A program made the translations under genes and the position numbers. A stretch of DNA of 41,395 bases from CAZGKX01 sp964525945 (GTDB lineage: Bacteria; Pseudomonadota; Gammaproteobacteria; Legionellales; Legionellaceae), in the NCBI GenBank assembly GCA_964525945.1, contig CAZGKX010000016.1:1-41395 (forward strand). The letters run 5' to 3'. The notes beneath the pieces were generated by a model. The model saw only the letters and a program-made list of their open reading frames with translations, was not told the DNA's origin and did not search any database. Below are positions 7,879 to 16,329 of the stretch, piece after piece. Each line of letters begins with the position of its first letter. The first letter of the stretch is position 1.

Positions 7879-10800
7879 ATGCCCAAGCGAACTGATATTC
7901 AATCTATTCTGATCCTCGGCGCAGGCCCCATTGTTATCGGGCAAGCTTGTGAATTTGATTATTCGGGCACGCAAGCTGTGCGCGTTTTAAAAAATGAAGG
8001 TTACCGGGTTATTCTGGTCAATTCGAATCCTGCCACCATCATGACGGATCCTGAATTAGCGGATGCGACGTATGTGGAGCCGGTTTTGTGGCAGGAAGTG
8101 GCGCAAATTATTGAAAAAGAACGCCCTGATGCATTGCTGCCCACCATGGGTGGACAAACAGCGTTAAATTGTGCGTTGGATCTCGTGCGTGAAGGTATTT
8201 TGGCGCATTTCAATGTTGAACTGATAGGCGCCAGCCGCGAAGCCATTGACAAGGCAGAAGATAGGGATAAATTTCGGTTGCTGATGAAAAAAATCGGTTT
8301 AGAAATGCCACGTTCTGCCATTGCTCATAGTTTAGAAGAAGCGCTATCGGTCCAAGCCCAATTAGGTTACCCAGCCATTATTCGTCCGTCATTTACGATG
8401 GGTGGCAGTGGTGGAGGCATTGCTTACAACCGCGAAGAATTTGAAGAAATATGCACGCGCGGTTTGGAGCTATCACCCACGCATGAACTGCTGATCGATG
8501 AATCTGTGCTCGGCTGGAAAGAGTTTGAAATGGAAGTGGTGCGTGATAAAAATGATAATTGCATCATTGTGTGTACGATTGAAAACCTGGACCCGATGGG
8601 AGTCCATACAGGGGATTCTATCACTGTTGCACCTGCTCAAACGCTGACGGACAAAGAGTTTCAGCGCATGCGCGATGCGGCAATCCGCGTGTTACGTGCA
8701 GTGGGTGTTGATACCGGTGGCTCCAATGTGCAATTTGCAGTGAACCCTGATGATGGTCGAATGCTGGTGGTGGAAATGAATCCACGTGTTTCCCGCAGTT
8801 CAGCGCTCGCTTCGAAAGCGACTGGTTTTCCCATCGCCAAAATTGCCGCGTTATTGGCTGTGGGTTATACCTTGGATGAGTTGGCCAATGAAATTACCGG
8901 AGGTAAAACACCTGCTTCATTTGAGCCCACCATTGATTATGTGGTCACCAAAATCCCTCGTTTTAATTTTGACAAATTCCCGCAAACGTCTCCAATCTTA
9001 TCGACCCAAATGAAATCTGTGGGTGAGGTGATGGCAATCGGTTCAAATTTTCAAGAATCATTGCAAAAAGCAATCCGCGGTTTAGAGATTGATCGCTGCG
9101 GGTTGCAACCCTTGTTTAAAAAAGACGGGGAAATGGCTGTGTTACGCGGGCATCTACGCGAGCCGACGCCTGACCGTTTATGGTATATCGCGGATGCGTT
9201 TCGCCACGGCTTATCACTCGAAGAAATTCATCAAGAATGCCGCGTGGATCCTTGGTTTCTCGAACAAATTCAAGAGCTGGTGTTGGCTGAGGAGCAATTA
9301 CGTGGTTGTGCGGTCAGTGATATTTTACCGCACACCCTGCGCGAGCTTAAACAACGCGGTTTTGCGGATGCCTATCTTGCAAAATTGATCAACTGTGAAG
9401 AAAAATCGTTGCGAGAGCATCGCTATAAATTAAACATACGACCTGTTTATAAACGCATTGATTCTTGTGCTGCGGAATTTGCAAGTGACACGGCGTATCT
9501 CTATTCGACGTATCAATCGGTGTGTGAGGCACGCCCAGAATCCGATCGCCAAAAGATCATGATACTCGGTGGGGGGCCAAATCGTATTGGCCAAGGGATT
9601 GAGTTTGATTATTGTTGCGTCCATGCAGCGATGGCATTGCGTGAAGAAGGCTATCAAACCATCATGGTCAATTGCAACCCAGAAACAGTGTCCACTGATT
9701 TTGACATGTCAGATCGATTGTATTTTGAATCCATCACGTTGGAAGATGTGCTGGCCATCATTGAGCTTGAAAAACCACACGGTGTGATTGTGCATTATGG
9801 TGGTCAAACTCCTTTAAAATTGGCGCGCGCGTTGGAAGAAAATGGCGTTTCGATCATTGGCACCTCACCAGACTCCATTGATCAAGCAGAGGATCGCGCG
9901 CGCTTTCAACAAATCGTGAAACGGTTGCATTTGCATCAACCTGCCAATGGCACGGTACGCAGTGAAGAAGAAGCAATCNNNNNNNNNNCTTGGTGGTGCG
10001 CCCGTCGTACGTCCTTGGAGGACGGGCGATGGAAGTTGTTCACCATGAAGCGGATTTAAGGCATTATTTGGCGCATGCAGTGCATGTTTCGAATGATTCG
10101 CCGGTCTTGTTGGACAAATTTTTAGGAGATGCCATCGAGGTTGATATTGATGCTGTCTGCGATGGGAAAGAGGTTTTGGTGGGAGCTATCATGGAGCATA
10201 TTGAACAAGCCGGTATTCATTCCGGTGATTCTGCGTGCACCTTACCCCCGTTTAGCTTAAGTGTGGTGGTCCAGCAGGATTTGATTGAACAATTGCGGTT
10301 ATTGGCATTGGAGTTGGGTGTGATTGGTTTGATCAATGCACAATTTGCTATTCAAGCGGATGATATTTATGTTTTGGAAGTGAATCCACGTGCTTCACGA
10401 ACGGTGCCTTTTGTGTCCAAAGCGACGGGTCTATCACTGGCCAAAATTGCTGCACGTTGCAAAATTGGTAAATCGCTGAAAGAGCAAGGCTTGAGCCATT
10501 ATGCACCTATGCCTGCGTTTTATTCCATTAAACTGCCGGTGTTTCCGTTTATTAAATTTGCGGGTGTTGATTCTATTTTAGGACCCGAAATGAAATCCAC
10601 GGGTGAAGTCATGGGCATTGCCAGACGGTTTGGGCAAGCGTATGCTAAAGCGCAATTGGGTGCGGGTTGTAATATCGTTCGCCGCCGCCGGGCATTCTTA
10701 TCGGTGCGTGATGCTGACAAAGCACGCATCGGTGAGATTGCGAAACGCTTGATTGCCTTAGGCTTTGAAATTATCGCTACACGAGGAACCGCGCATGTTA

Positions 10801-11069
10801 TTCAAGCGGCAGGCATTGCCTGCAAACGGGTGTTTAAAGTAGCGGAAGGGCGCCCTCATATTGTCGATTACATTAAAAATTTAGACATTGATTTTATTGT
10901 CAATACGACGGATGGCAAGCAAGCGATAGCCGATTCTTTTGCAATACGCCGTAATGCATTGCAACACAAGGTTAGCTATACTACAACTTTGTCGGGGGCT
11001 GAAGCCGCTTGTTTGGCCATGAAATACGAAGACAGGAAAACGGTTACGCGATTACAAGATTTACATTAA
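7879..11069 (+). CDS. carB: Carbamoyl phosphate synthase large subunit, with a 10-N gap that breaks the frame
   Basis: Synthesises carbamoyl phosphate from bicarbonate, two ATP and CarA-derived ammonia. Both homologous synthetase halves are present: GAGPIVIGQACEFDYSGTQA near the N-terminus and GGGPNRIGQGIEFDYCCVHA in the second half, each followed by an ATP-grasp domain, then the C-terminal MGS-like regulatory domain (SVRDADKARIGEIAKRL onward). The reading frame appears to end shortly after the N run at 9979-9988. Directly after the Ns another frame resumes at LVVRPSYVLGGRAMEV, exactly the continuation expected for CarB. This is one gene with a mis-sized gap, about 12 residues short, not a pseudogene. 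An SD-like AAGAGA lies just before the ATG. greA follows. Confidence 0.95.
9979..9988. other. Assembly gap (10 N) inside carB
   Basis: The placeholder length causes the apparent frameshift. Conserved sequence on either side fits one continuous CarB with a segment of roughly 12 residues missing. Confidence 0.95.
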
Positions 11070-11121
11070 ACATGGCGAATGTCCAAGAACAAGAACATGC
11101 AAAAATTATTTAGAGGTAAAC

Positions 11122-11598
11122 ATGCAAAAACATCCGATGACTGTTGCAGGAGCAGAAGCATTAACGAATGAACTGCATCGTTTAAAAACCATTGAGCGCC
11201 CACGGATTATTGAATCGATCGCTGTTGCACGCGCCCATGGTGATTTAAAAGAAAATGCGGAATACCATGCAGCAAGAGAAGAACAAAGTTTTACAGAAGG
11301 TCGTATCCAAGATCTGGAAGCCAAATTATCCAATGCTCAAATTGTGGATATCACCAAACTTAATAACCAAGGCAAAGTCGTTTTTGGTGCGCGTGTGAAA
11401 TTGTGCCACGTGCAAACAAACACGGAAATCTCTTATCAAATTGTAGGTGAGGATGAAGCGGACATTAAACTCGGTAAAATTTCTTACAGCTCTCCTATTG
11501 GTCGAGCGTTGATTGGTAAAGAACTTGATGATGTGGTGGCGGTGAATACTCCCGGAGGACTGGTGGAGTATGAAATCATTGGTGTGGATTACCATTAA
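11122..11598 (+). CDS. greA: Transcription elongation factor GreA
   Basis: Rescues backtracked RNA polymerase by stimulating cleavage of the 3' end of the transcript. The 158 aa match the family length. The N-terminal coiled-coil finger carries the acidic tip in ARAHGDLKENAEYHAARE (the D and E that reach the polymerase active site), followed by the FKBP-like C-terminal domain with ISYSSPIGRALIGK. AGAGG lies 6-10 bases before the ATG. It follows carB by 52 bases on the same strand, an arrangement common in gammaproteobacteria. Confidence 0.97.
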   Translation: MQKHPMTVAGAEALTNELHRLKTIERPRIIESIAVARAHGDLKENAEYHAAREEQSFTEGRIQDLEAKLSNAQIVDITKLNNQGKVVFGARVKLCHVQTNTEISYQIVGEDEADIKLGKISYSSPIGRALIGKELDDVVAVNTPGGLVEYEIIGVDYH

Positions 11599-11642
11599 GC
11601 TTTCCATAATTTTACGAGCAAATTGTCGATTCTTCTTTGTAG

Positions 11643-11792
11643 GTTGGGCCTTGGCCCAACATAAAATGATAGGGCTTAATTACTAGACCAAGGCCCTGCT
11701 TTGATTGCCAATTTAAAATCAAAGCAGGTGTCTGCCCATACCAAGGCAGTTGTACTCGATGCCATTCTGCTGAAAGAAATTTCGGCAGAATG
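11643..11792. repeat. Cluster of hairpins between greA and the PAS-receiver gene
   Basis: Successive inverted repeats occur: 11643-11650 with 11653-11660 (GTTGGGCC/GGCCCAAC); 11696-11706 with 11717-11727 (11 bp perfect); and 11763-11775 with 11780-11792 (13 pairs, one G-U, closed by a GAAA tetraloop). The first may end greA transcription. The last lies just before the next gene and could act in its 5' leader. No other feature is seen in this 235-base gap apart from TATACT at 11796-11801, a possible -10 without a clear -35. Confidence 0.6.
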
Positions 11793-11833
11793 CATTATAC
11801 TTAGAATGCGTTCCATTTTTTTGGAGAAGCAGC

Positions 11834-12733
11834 ATGCCTATACAGGCCGCCCTAGGGAAAGATGCGGATTTATTAGCGCTCCATGAGTATTACATGGATA
11901 TCATCAATTGCATGCCCCATATTGTGTACTGGGTGAACATGCATTGTGATTTTAAAGGTTGCAATGATCATTTTATCAAATTGCTTGGCGTCAGGCAGAT
12001 CAAAGATTTTTCTGGAACCCCTTATGAGCAAATAATAAAGCACACTGATTGGCCTGCAGCCCGAGTGGAAGCACTAAAATTGGATGACATGGCGGTCATT
12101 TTCTCAGGGCACGCCAAATACAATGTTGTCGAAGCCCCCATTGTTGTAAATGAAGAAAAAACAATTTATTTTCATGCCAATCGCGTACCGTTGTTTGACA
12201 AAGACAAGCATGTCATTGGTTTGGTTGTTGTTTTAATGGAGGTGTCAGAACAAAGGAAAATCACTCCTCATTCATCCGACCCACACTTGGTGGCCACCAA
12301 AAACAAACGCCGTTCTCGTAAACCACCTTATGTACTGATGGTGGAGGACAACATTATTGCCCAAAAAGTAGAACATGCGTTATTAACAGAATTAAATTGC
12401 CAAGTGGATATCGCGTCCTCAGGCGAACAAGCGTGCAATATGTTTGAGCCTGGCAAATATGATCTGGTGTTGATGGACATTGGCTTGCAAGATACATCAG
12501 GTTATATTGTCGCCAAACGATTACGAGAAAAAGAACAATCCACACAACACCATGTACCCATCATTGCGTTGACGTCTTATAATGCTGAAGTGGTGCAATA
12601 CGATTGCACCGATTATGCAATGGATGGTGTCATCACCAAACCGCTCACCAACGAACAAGCACAGCAGATTATTGGCCATTATGTGTATCAAGAAAATATT
12701 CAGGTGAGTGGCTTACTTCATACATTAAAATGA
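11834..12733 (+). CDS. Orphan PAS-receiver (REC) protein
   Basis: The 299-aa protein has an N-terminal PAS-like sensor domain at about residues 20-140 (MPHIVYWVN...FKGCNDHFIKLLG, ending VVVLMEVSEQRK) and a C-terminal response-regulator receiver at about 166-285. The receiver has Glu171/Asp172, the phospho-acceptor Asp215 (LVLMDIGL), Thr247 and Lys269, so it should be phosphorylatable. Neither the histidine-kinase core between these domains, as in hybrid kinases, nor any DNA-binding output is present. It resembles a hybrid sensor kinase from which the dimerisation and ATPase domains are missing. GGAG lies 7 bases before the ATG. It could be a phosphate sink or a single-domain-style response regulator; its partner kinase is not in the window. 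Confidence 0.8.
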   Translation: MPIQAALGKDADLLALHEYYMDIINCMPHIVYWVNMHCDFKGCNDHFIKLLGVRQIKDFSGTPYEQIIKHTDWPAARVEALKLDDMAVIFSGHAKYNVVEAPIVVNEEKTIYFHANRVPLFDKDKHVIGLVVVLMEVSEQRKITPHSSDPHLVATKNKRRSRKPPYVLMVEDNIIAQKVEHALLTELNCQVDIASSGEQACNMFEPGKYDLVLMDIGLQDTSGYIVAKRLREKEQSTQHHVPIIALTSYNAEVVQYDCTDYAMDGVITKPLTNEQAQQIIGHYVYQENIQVSGLLHTLK

Positions 12734-12782
12734 TTCAAGCTGCGGCAAAAAACGCTTTATTTCCTTACATCCATTGTACGTT

Positions 12783-14666
12783 TTAGCCCAGACTGATATC
12801 GATAAATTCTGGATCATCAGGTGTGTTTGCCGTGGTCTTTTCATGCTTCTCTTTTTTCAATTCTTTGGTGATCTCACCGTATTGGGTTTTTAAATGTTTA
12901 AATGAATTCGCTGCTTTGTGGGTAACATTGTTTGTTTGCGAATCAATTTCTTTGCCTTTATTGCGCCATCGATTATGAGCCAAGGCTTTTCTGAGTTCGT
13001 GGCATTCATCGCTATTTTTATAGGTAAACACATGCAATCTTGCTTCAACTGGCACGTTTTGCAACACGTTCTCTATTTTCGTTATTTTGTTTAACGTGGC
13101 ATTCCTGCCCCATGTCCAATAGGCTGCTTTTTTACGCAATCGCTCTATTTCCTGTTTCACAGATTGCATTTCGGGAGAATTTACACCCTCCAAGGCTTTT
13201 GTGAGTTCATTCTCTAGCTCACCTATTTGATTAGGAGCAACCGTATTGATACGGAGTTTTATTGCCGCGATATAATCTCTGATCCCTTTATCATCAACGC
13301 CCTTGACACCACAGGCACTGATTTTATCCAGCAATTTTGAGCAATTTTCCAGGCTGACCAATTCGTTGCAATGAATGTTCAAATTTTTATGATTAAAAAT
13401 GAGGTCGGAATATTGCAAAATTTTTTCTGGCGATAATTTTAGTTTTTCCGCGATATTTTTGGTGGCTAAAAAGGTATTTATTAAAGCAGGGTATTCGGCG
13501 GTTGGGGTCCGCATGATTTTAAGTTGATAAGCTTGCATGGCCTGTTCTGAAAATACAGTGAGATCCTCAACGCACTCATTTAATTCATCCAATAGCCCGA
13601 AACAAGTGCAAATTTGTTCTTTGACCGTTGTAGAAAGGTTTTCAGGAAATTTTTCTGCATTCTTGGTTAGGCGGATCATGGCGTATTCGATCAACGCAAA
13701 AGTAATGTCAAGAGGCGTGTCTTTAGAGGTATAGTTAGCCGGATTTTTGGTGTCCAACATCGACTGCAACTTGGGTGGAAGTGTTTTGAAATCAGATGCT
13801 GGGAATAACGTTTGATAATCAGTAAAAGGGTAAAAAATCAGGCGTTTTAACGCAAACGCGTCACATCCCTCCCGTTTTAATTTTTGCATACGCTCGTTTA
13901 TTGCTGTTACTGTCTCATCTTTTTTCAGGAGAGTTACCTGTGGATGTTTTATGGTTGCCCATTCTGACGGAGTTACTGGGAGGTAGTCGGGTGTACCACG
14001 GAGTTTAACGGGGTCCGGGCTGTGCAGGGATTCGGCAAAACCATAATCGATTAAACGAATTCGCCCGTTTTTTGTTCTAACTGCATTTTCCAGTTTAATG
14101 TCTAAATGAGCGAGTTTTGTGTTATCTTTAGAATAAAATCCTGCATGTAACTTATGAACTTCCCAGGCAAGTTTTCGAGCGTCATTTCTCCTCTCTTTCG
14201 GTGAAGGGTGGACTTGATTGTTGTAATCCGCTAAATCTTTACCTAAATAGGTGAGCGTGCTGTAAAATTTTACTTTAGTTTGAGATTTAGATGATTTTGT
14301 ATGCCGTGTTACTTTATCGCCATGCATTAAACCAAGATTTTGAAGCGTCTTCGACTCATTTTGCTGCAAGTCAGTGTTTGTGCTTTCAATTTTCAAAGCA
14401 TAATGTCCACCATGAATATCCATGGCAAATTTTACACGACCTGATGCCCCCTTACCCAGCACTGCTCCCTCGCCGTGGGCTATGGCCAAAAGTTGACCGT
14501 CTGGTCGTTGCAGATAAGAATTTTGCGGAGGGTTGTTGGGGTATAATTCTTGCCATTTTTTTCTCGATATTTTGACCTCACCGGGATTGTGTTTAAAATA
14601 GTCGGCAGCCAGTTTGAATTCATCAAAACGTGCTTGACTGTCGGTGTAGTAAAATCCTCTTGCCAT
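12783..14666 (-). CDS. Eukaryotic-like Ser/Thr protein kinase, possible secreted effector
   Basis: The 627-aa protein has a kinase domain at about residues 65-330: glycine loop LGKGASGRVKFA (70-81), ATP-anchoring Lys92 in YALKIE, likely helix-C Glu104, catalytic HLDIKLEN (Asp189, Asn194), and the metal-binding motif as DYG at Asp207 rather than DFG. GTPDYLPVTPSEW is the activation-segment end. All key residues are present, so activity is expected. The following ~300 residues are helical and charged, with no membrane segment, no signal peptide and none of the PASTA repeats of PknB-type bacterial kinases. That architecture fits the kinases injected into host cells by Legionella-type bacteria; secretion is inference. 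The gene is alone on its strand, convergent with the PAS-receiver gene. Confidence 0.82.
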   Translation of the reverse strand: MARGFYYTDSQARFDEFKLAADYFKHNPGEVKISRKKWQELYPNNPPQNSYLQRPDGQLLAIAHGEGAVLGKGASGRVKFAMDIHGGHYALKIESTNTDLQQNESKTLQNLGLMHGDKVTRHTKSSKSQTKVKFYSTLTYLGKDLADYNNQVHPSPKERRNDARKLAWEVHKLHAGFYSKDNTKLAHLDIKLENAVRTKNGRIRLIDYGFAESLHSPDPVKLRGTPDYLPVTPSEWATIKHPQVTLLKKDETVTAINERMQKLKREGCDAFALKRLIFYPFTDYQTLFPASDFKTLPPKLQSMLDTKNPANYTSKDTPLDITFALIEYAMIRLTKNAEKFPENLSTTVKEQICTCFGLLDELNECVEDLTVFSEQAMQAYQLKIMRTPTAEYPALINTFLATKNIAEKLKLSPEKILQYSDLIFNHKNLNIHCNELVSLENCSKLLDKISACGVKGVDDKGIRDYIAAIKLRINTVAPNQIGELENELTKALEGVNSPEMQSVKQEIERLRKKAAYWTWGRNATLNKITKIENVLQNVPVEARLHVFTYKNSDECHELRKALAHNRWRNKGKEIDSQTNNVTHKAANSFKHLKTQYGEITKELKKEKHEKTTANTPDDPEFIDISLG

Positions 14667-14802
14667 GGAAGGCTCCTAGCAGGTATTCGATCAAATTACA
14701 TACTTAAAGTTTAGTTTATGAGCGGAATTAATCCAGCGGGAAAGGCTTGATAAAAAAGATTTGAACAGGTTAAGGAGTACCTTGATGTTTCATTCAAGGC
14801 AA

Positions 14803-14925
14803 CTAGTACCATTAGTTTTGATAGGCATCGACATACATGGCTAGGCAAAATGCCTCATTAGGAATGGATTCCCGCCTTCGCGGGAATGACAAAAGCCTAT
14901 CAAAACTAAATAGAAACAGTACTAG
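14803..14925. repeat. Nested inverted-repeat element with an ATTCCC-N8-GGGAAT core
   Basis: Outer arms 14803-14809 (CTAGTAC) and 14919-14925 (GTACTAG) enclose a perfect 15-bp inverted repeat (14812-14826 with 14895-14909). Within it lies the palindrome ATTCCC-N8-GGGAAT at 14868-14887, the same form as the dRS3 repeats of Neisseria. The right outer arm contains the stop codon of the phosphatase gene. The layout looks like a small non-autonomous mobile element of about 123 bp that now also ends transcription of the phosphatase gene. Confidence 0.7.
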
Positions 14926-15599
14926 GCAATATGGTAATAGGGGTTTGGTAACTTAAATGTTTTTTCTGCATAACCACCCACCAAGTCACTTTCTTGATCG
15001 CCAATAGAGGCAATGATGGTGTAGCCTTGTTGCGCGATGCTGGCTCTGGTTTGTGATTTAAAAGGCACAATGGACGGTTGGTGATAATTATTGGGTCGCA
15101 AAAACAACCCAGCCCATTGTGAATAACCAGCTGCTTTTAAATTTTTATCGGTGGCTTGGTATTCCGACTGCTCACGCCCGGTTACAAAAAAAACGGCAAC
15201 ATGATGTTGTAGGGCATTTTTATAAAGGGCCAGCATGGGTTCAATGGCAGGCGCATTGGCTGCCAGTATCGCGCGATGGATACGCTTGCTATTGCCACTA
15301 AAATCACAAGCCTTCATCGTGTCATAATTGGAAAGGCTGGTTTCATCGATGTCTAATACAATGGCTAATTTTTGAGGTTGAGCTTCATGCTCGTTTATGG
15401 CACTGCGTTGAGCGATATAGGTTTGAGCACCGGTAATGACTTGCGCAAGCTCTTTTTGATAAGCACCTGAATCATGATAATGTTTAACGTCTGTTTTTAG
15501 CTGAGAAAGGTTAAGGGGCTCTGCGAATGATTTTGTACTGATAAGAACAGCGCATGCGACAACAAACAGCGAGTTGGCTACAACTTGAGTTTTGTTCAC
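14922..15599 (-). CDS. Exported HAD-family acid phosphatase (class B / e(P4)-like)
   Basis: The 225-aa protein has a clear signal peptide ending SFA at residue 26, so it is periplasmic or secreted. The HAD catalytic motif VLDIDETSLSNYD places the nucleophile Asp83 and acid/base Asp85. FFVTGRE is motif II, the Lys in PFKSQTR motif III, and SIGDQESDL motif IV. This order matches the PF03767-type acid phosphatases, which remove phosphate from nucleotides and other small phosphomonoesters outside the cytoplasm. No lipobox Cys is present at the cleavage site, so it is unlikely to be a lipoprotein like e(P4). The stop codon lies inside the end of a palindromic element, so the last residues may have been altered by it. 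Confidence 0.87.
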   Translation of the reverse strand: MNKTQVVANSLFVVACAVLISTKSFAEPLNLSQLKTDVKHYHDSGAYQKELAQVITGAQTYIAQRSAINEHEAQPQKLAIVLDIDETSLSNYDTMKACDFSGNSKRIHRAILAANAPAIEPMLALYKNALQHHVAVFFVTGREQSEYQATDKNLKAAGYSQWAGLFLRPNNYHQPSIVPFKSQTRASIAQQGYTIIASIGDQESDLVGGYAEKTFKLPNPYYHIA

Positions 15600-15768
15600 G
15601 GTGAATTCCTAACCCATTTAGCGTGGCGTGTATTGTATCCGGAATTATTTTATTGTCAACTTATTTTTGTACATAATATGAGCTATTTGTAAACATTGGA
15701 TCGCAAGCTGGTGTAGCATATGAGGATATTTAAACAGCAATTGCAAATGGGGCTCGTGGTTGCTTGGT

Positions 15769-15797
15769 TTGACTGCTTTGACTGTTTCGAGTAATAT
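15769..15797 (+). promoter_or_regulatory. Strong sigma70 promoter of the suf operon
   Basis: TTGACT (15769-15774), 17-base spacer, TAATAT (15792-15797). The predicted start near 15804 leaves a leader of about 54 bases before sufR. Confidence 0.75.
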
Positions 15798-15826
15798 CCC
15801 GCCTCTTAAAAAGATACAAGACCTAA

Positions 15827-15836
15827 CTAGTACTAG
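15827..15836. promoter_or_regulatory. Palindrome CTAGTACTAG in the suf leader, possible operator
   Basis: A perfect 10-bp palindrome lies between the predicted transcript start and sufR. Its position suits autoregulation by the Rrf2-type repressor encoded next. It also equals the two outer ends of the element at 14803-14925 joined together, so it may be a relic of such an element instead. Confidence 0.35.
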
Positions 15837-15857
15837 ATTGTTAAAGGCAAGGGTGGT

Positions 15858-16329
15858 ATGCTTCGCATCAGTAAATTGGCAGATTATGGAACAGTTGTTA
15901 TGGCGTACCNNNNNNNNNNACCTTGCCAAGCACGCAGAACGTCTTTGCAATGCCCGCGAGATAGCCTTGCACACGCATTTGACGGTGCCCACTGTCAGCA
16001 AGTTATTGAAACGTCTTACTGCGGCTGGCTTGTTGTCTTCGGTACGTGGCGTCAATGGTGGCTATCGCTTGCAACGCGCGGCACTTGAGATTTCCGTGGC
16101 GCAAATTATTTATGCATTGGATGAACAACGCGGCATAACAGAATGCAGCATGCAACACAATGAGTGCTCTTTGCAACAGGTTTGTCATATCCAAAGCAAT
16201 TGGCAATTGATCAGTCAAGCCATTGAATCGGCTCTGGATGGCGTTAGTTTAGATGTGTTGATTCAACCGGCAATCGCCACTGTAGAGCTCAATCGAATCA
16301 AGCAATTAGCAGGAGTTAATCGTGGCTAA
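15858..16329 (+). CDS. sufR: SUF operon regulator, Rrf2/IscR family, with a 10-N gap
   Basis: Transcription factor that probably senses cellular iron-sulfur status and controls the suf operon it heads. The N-terminus MLRISKLADYGTVVMAY and the later NAREIALHTHLTVPTVSKLLKRL...RGVNGGY form the Rrf2 winged helix. The cysteines in TECSMQHNECSLQQVC are spaced like the Fe-S ligands of IscR. The frame changes across the N run at 15910-15919; the sequences on both sides fit one protein with a short missing piece, so this is a gap artefact. The end overlaps the GTG start of sufB. It is closest to the proteobacterial SUF-type Rrf2 regulators. The symbol is used in that sense, not for cyanobacterial SufR. 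Confidence 0.85.
15910..15919. other. Assembly gap (10 N) inside the SUF regulator gene
   Basis: Frame differs on the two sides, so the true gap length is not 10. Confidence 0.95.

Noticed and set aside
7879..11069. carB as two genes or a frameshifted pseudogene
   Set aside because: The break coincides with a 10-N gap, and the frames on either side are consecutive parts of CarB.
12783..14666. PknB-type regulatory kinase
   Set aside because: No PASTA repeats, no membrane helix and no phosphatase partner gene nearby.
15600..15857. Coding sequence between the phosphatase and sufR
   Set aside because: The short open frames there cross the promoter and the N gap and show no protein-like pattern.
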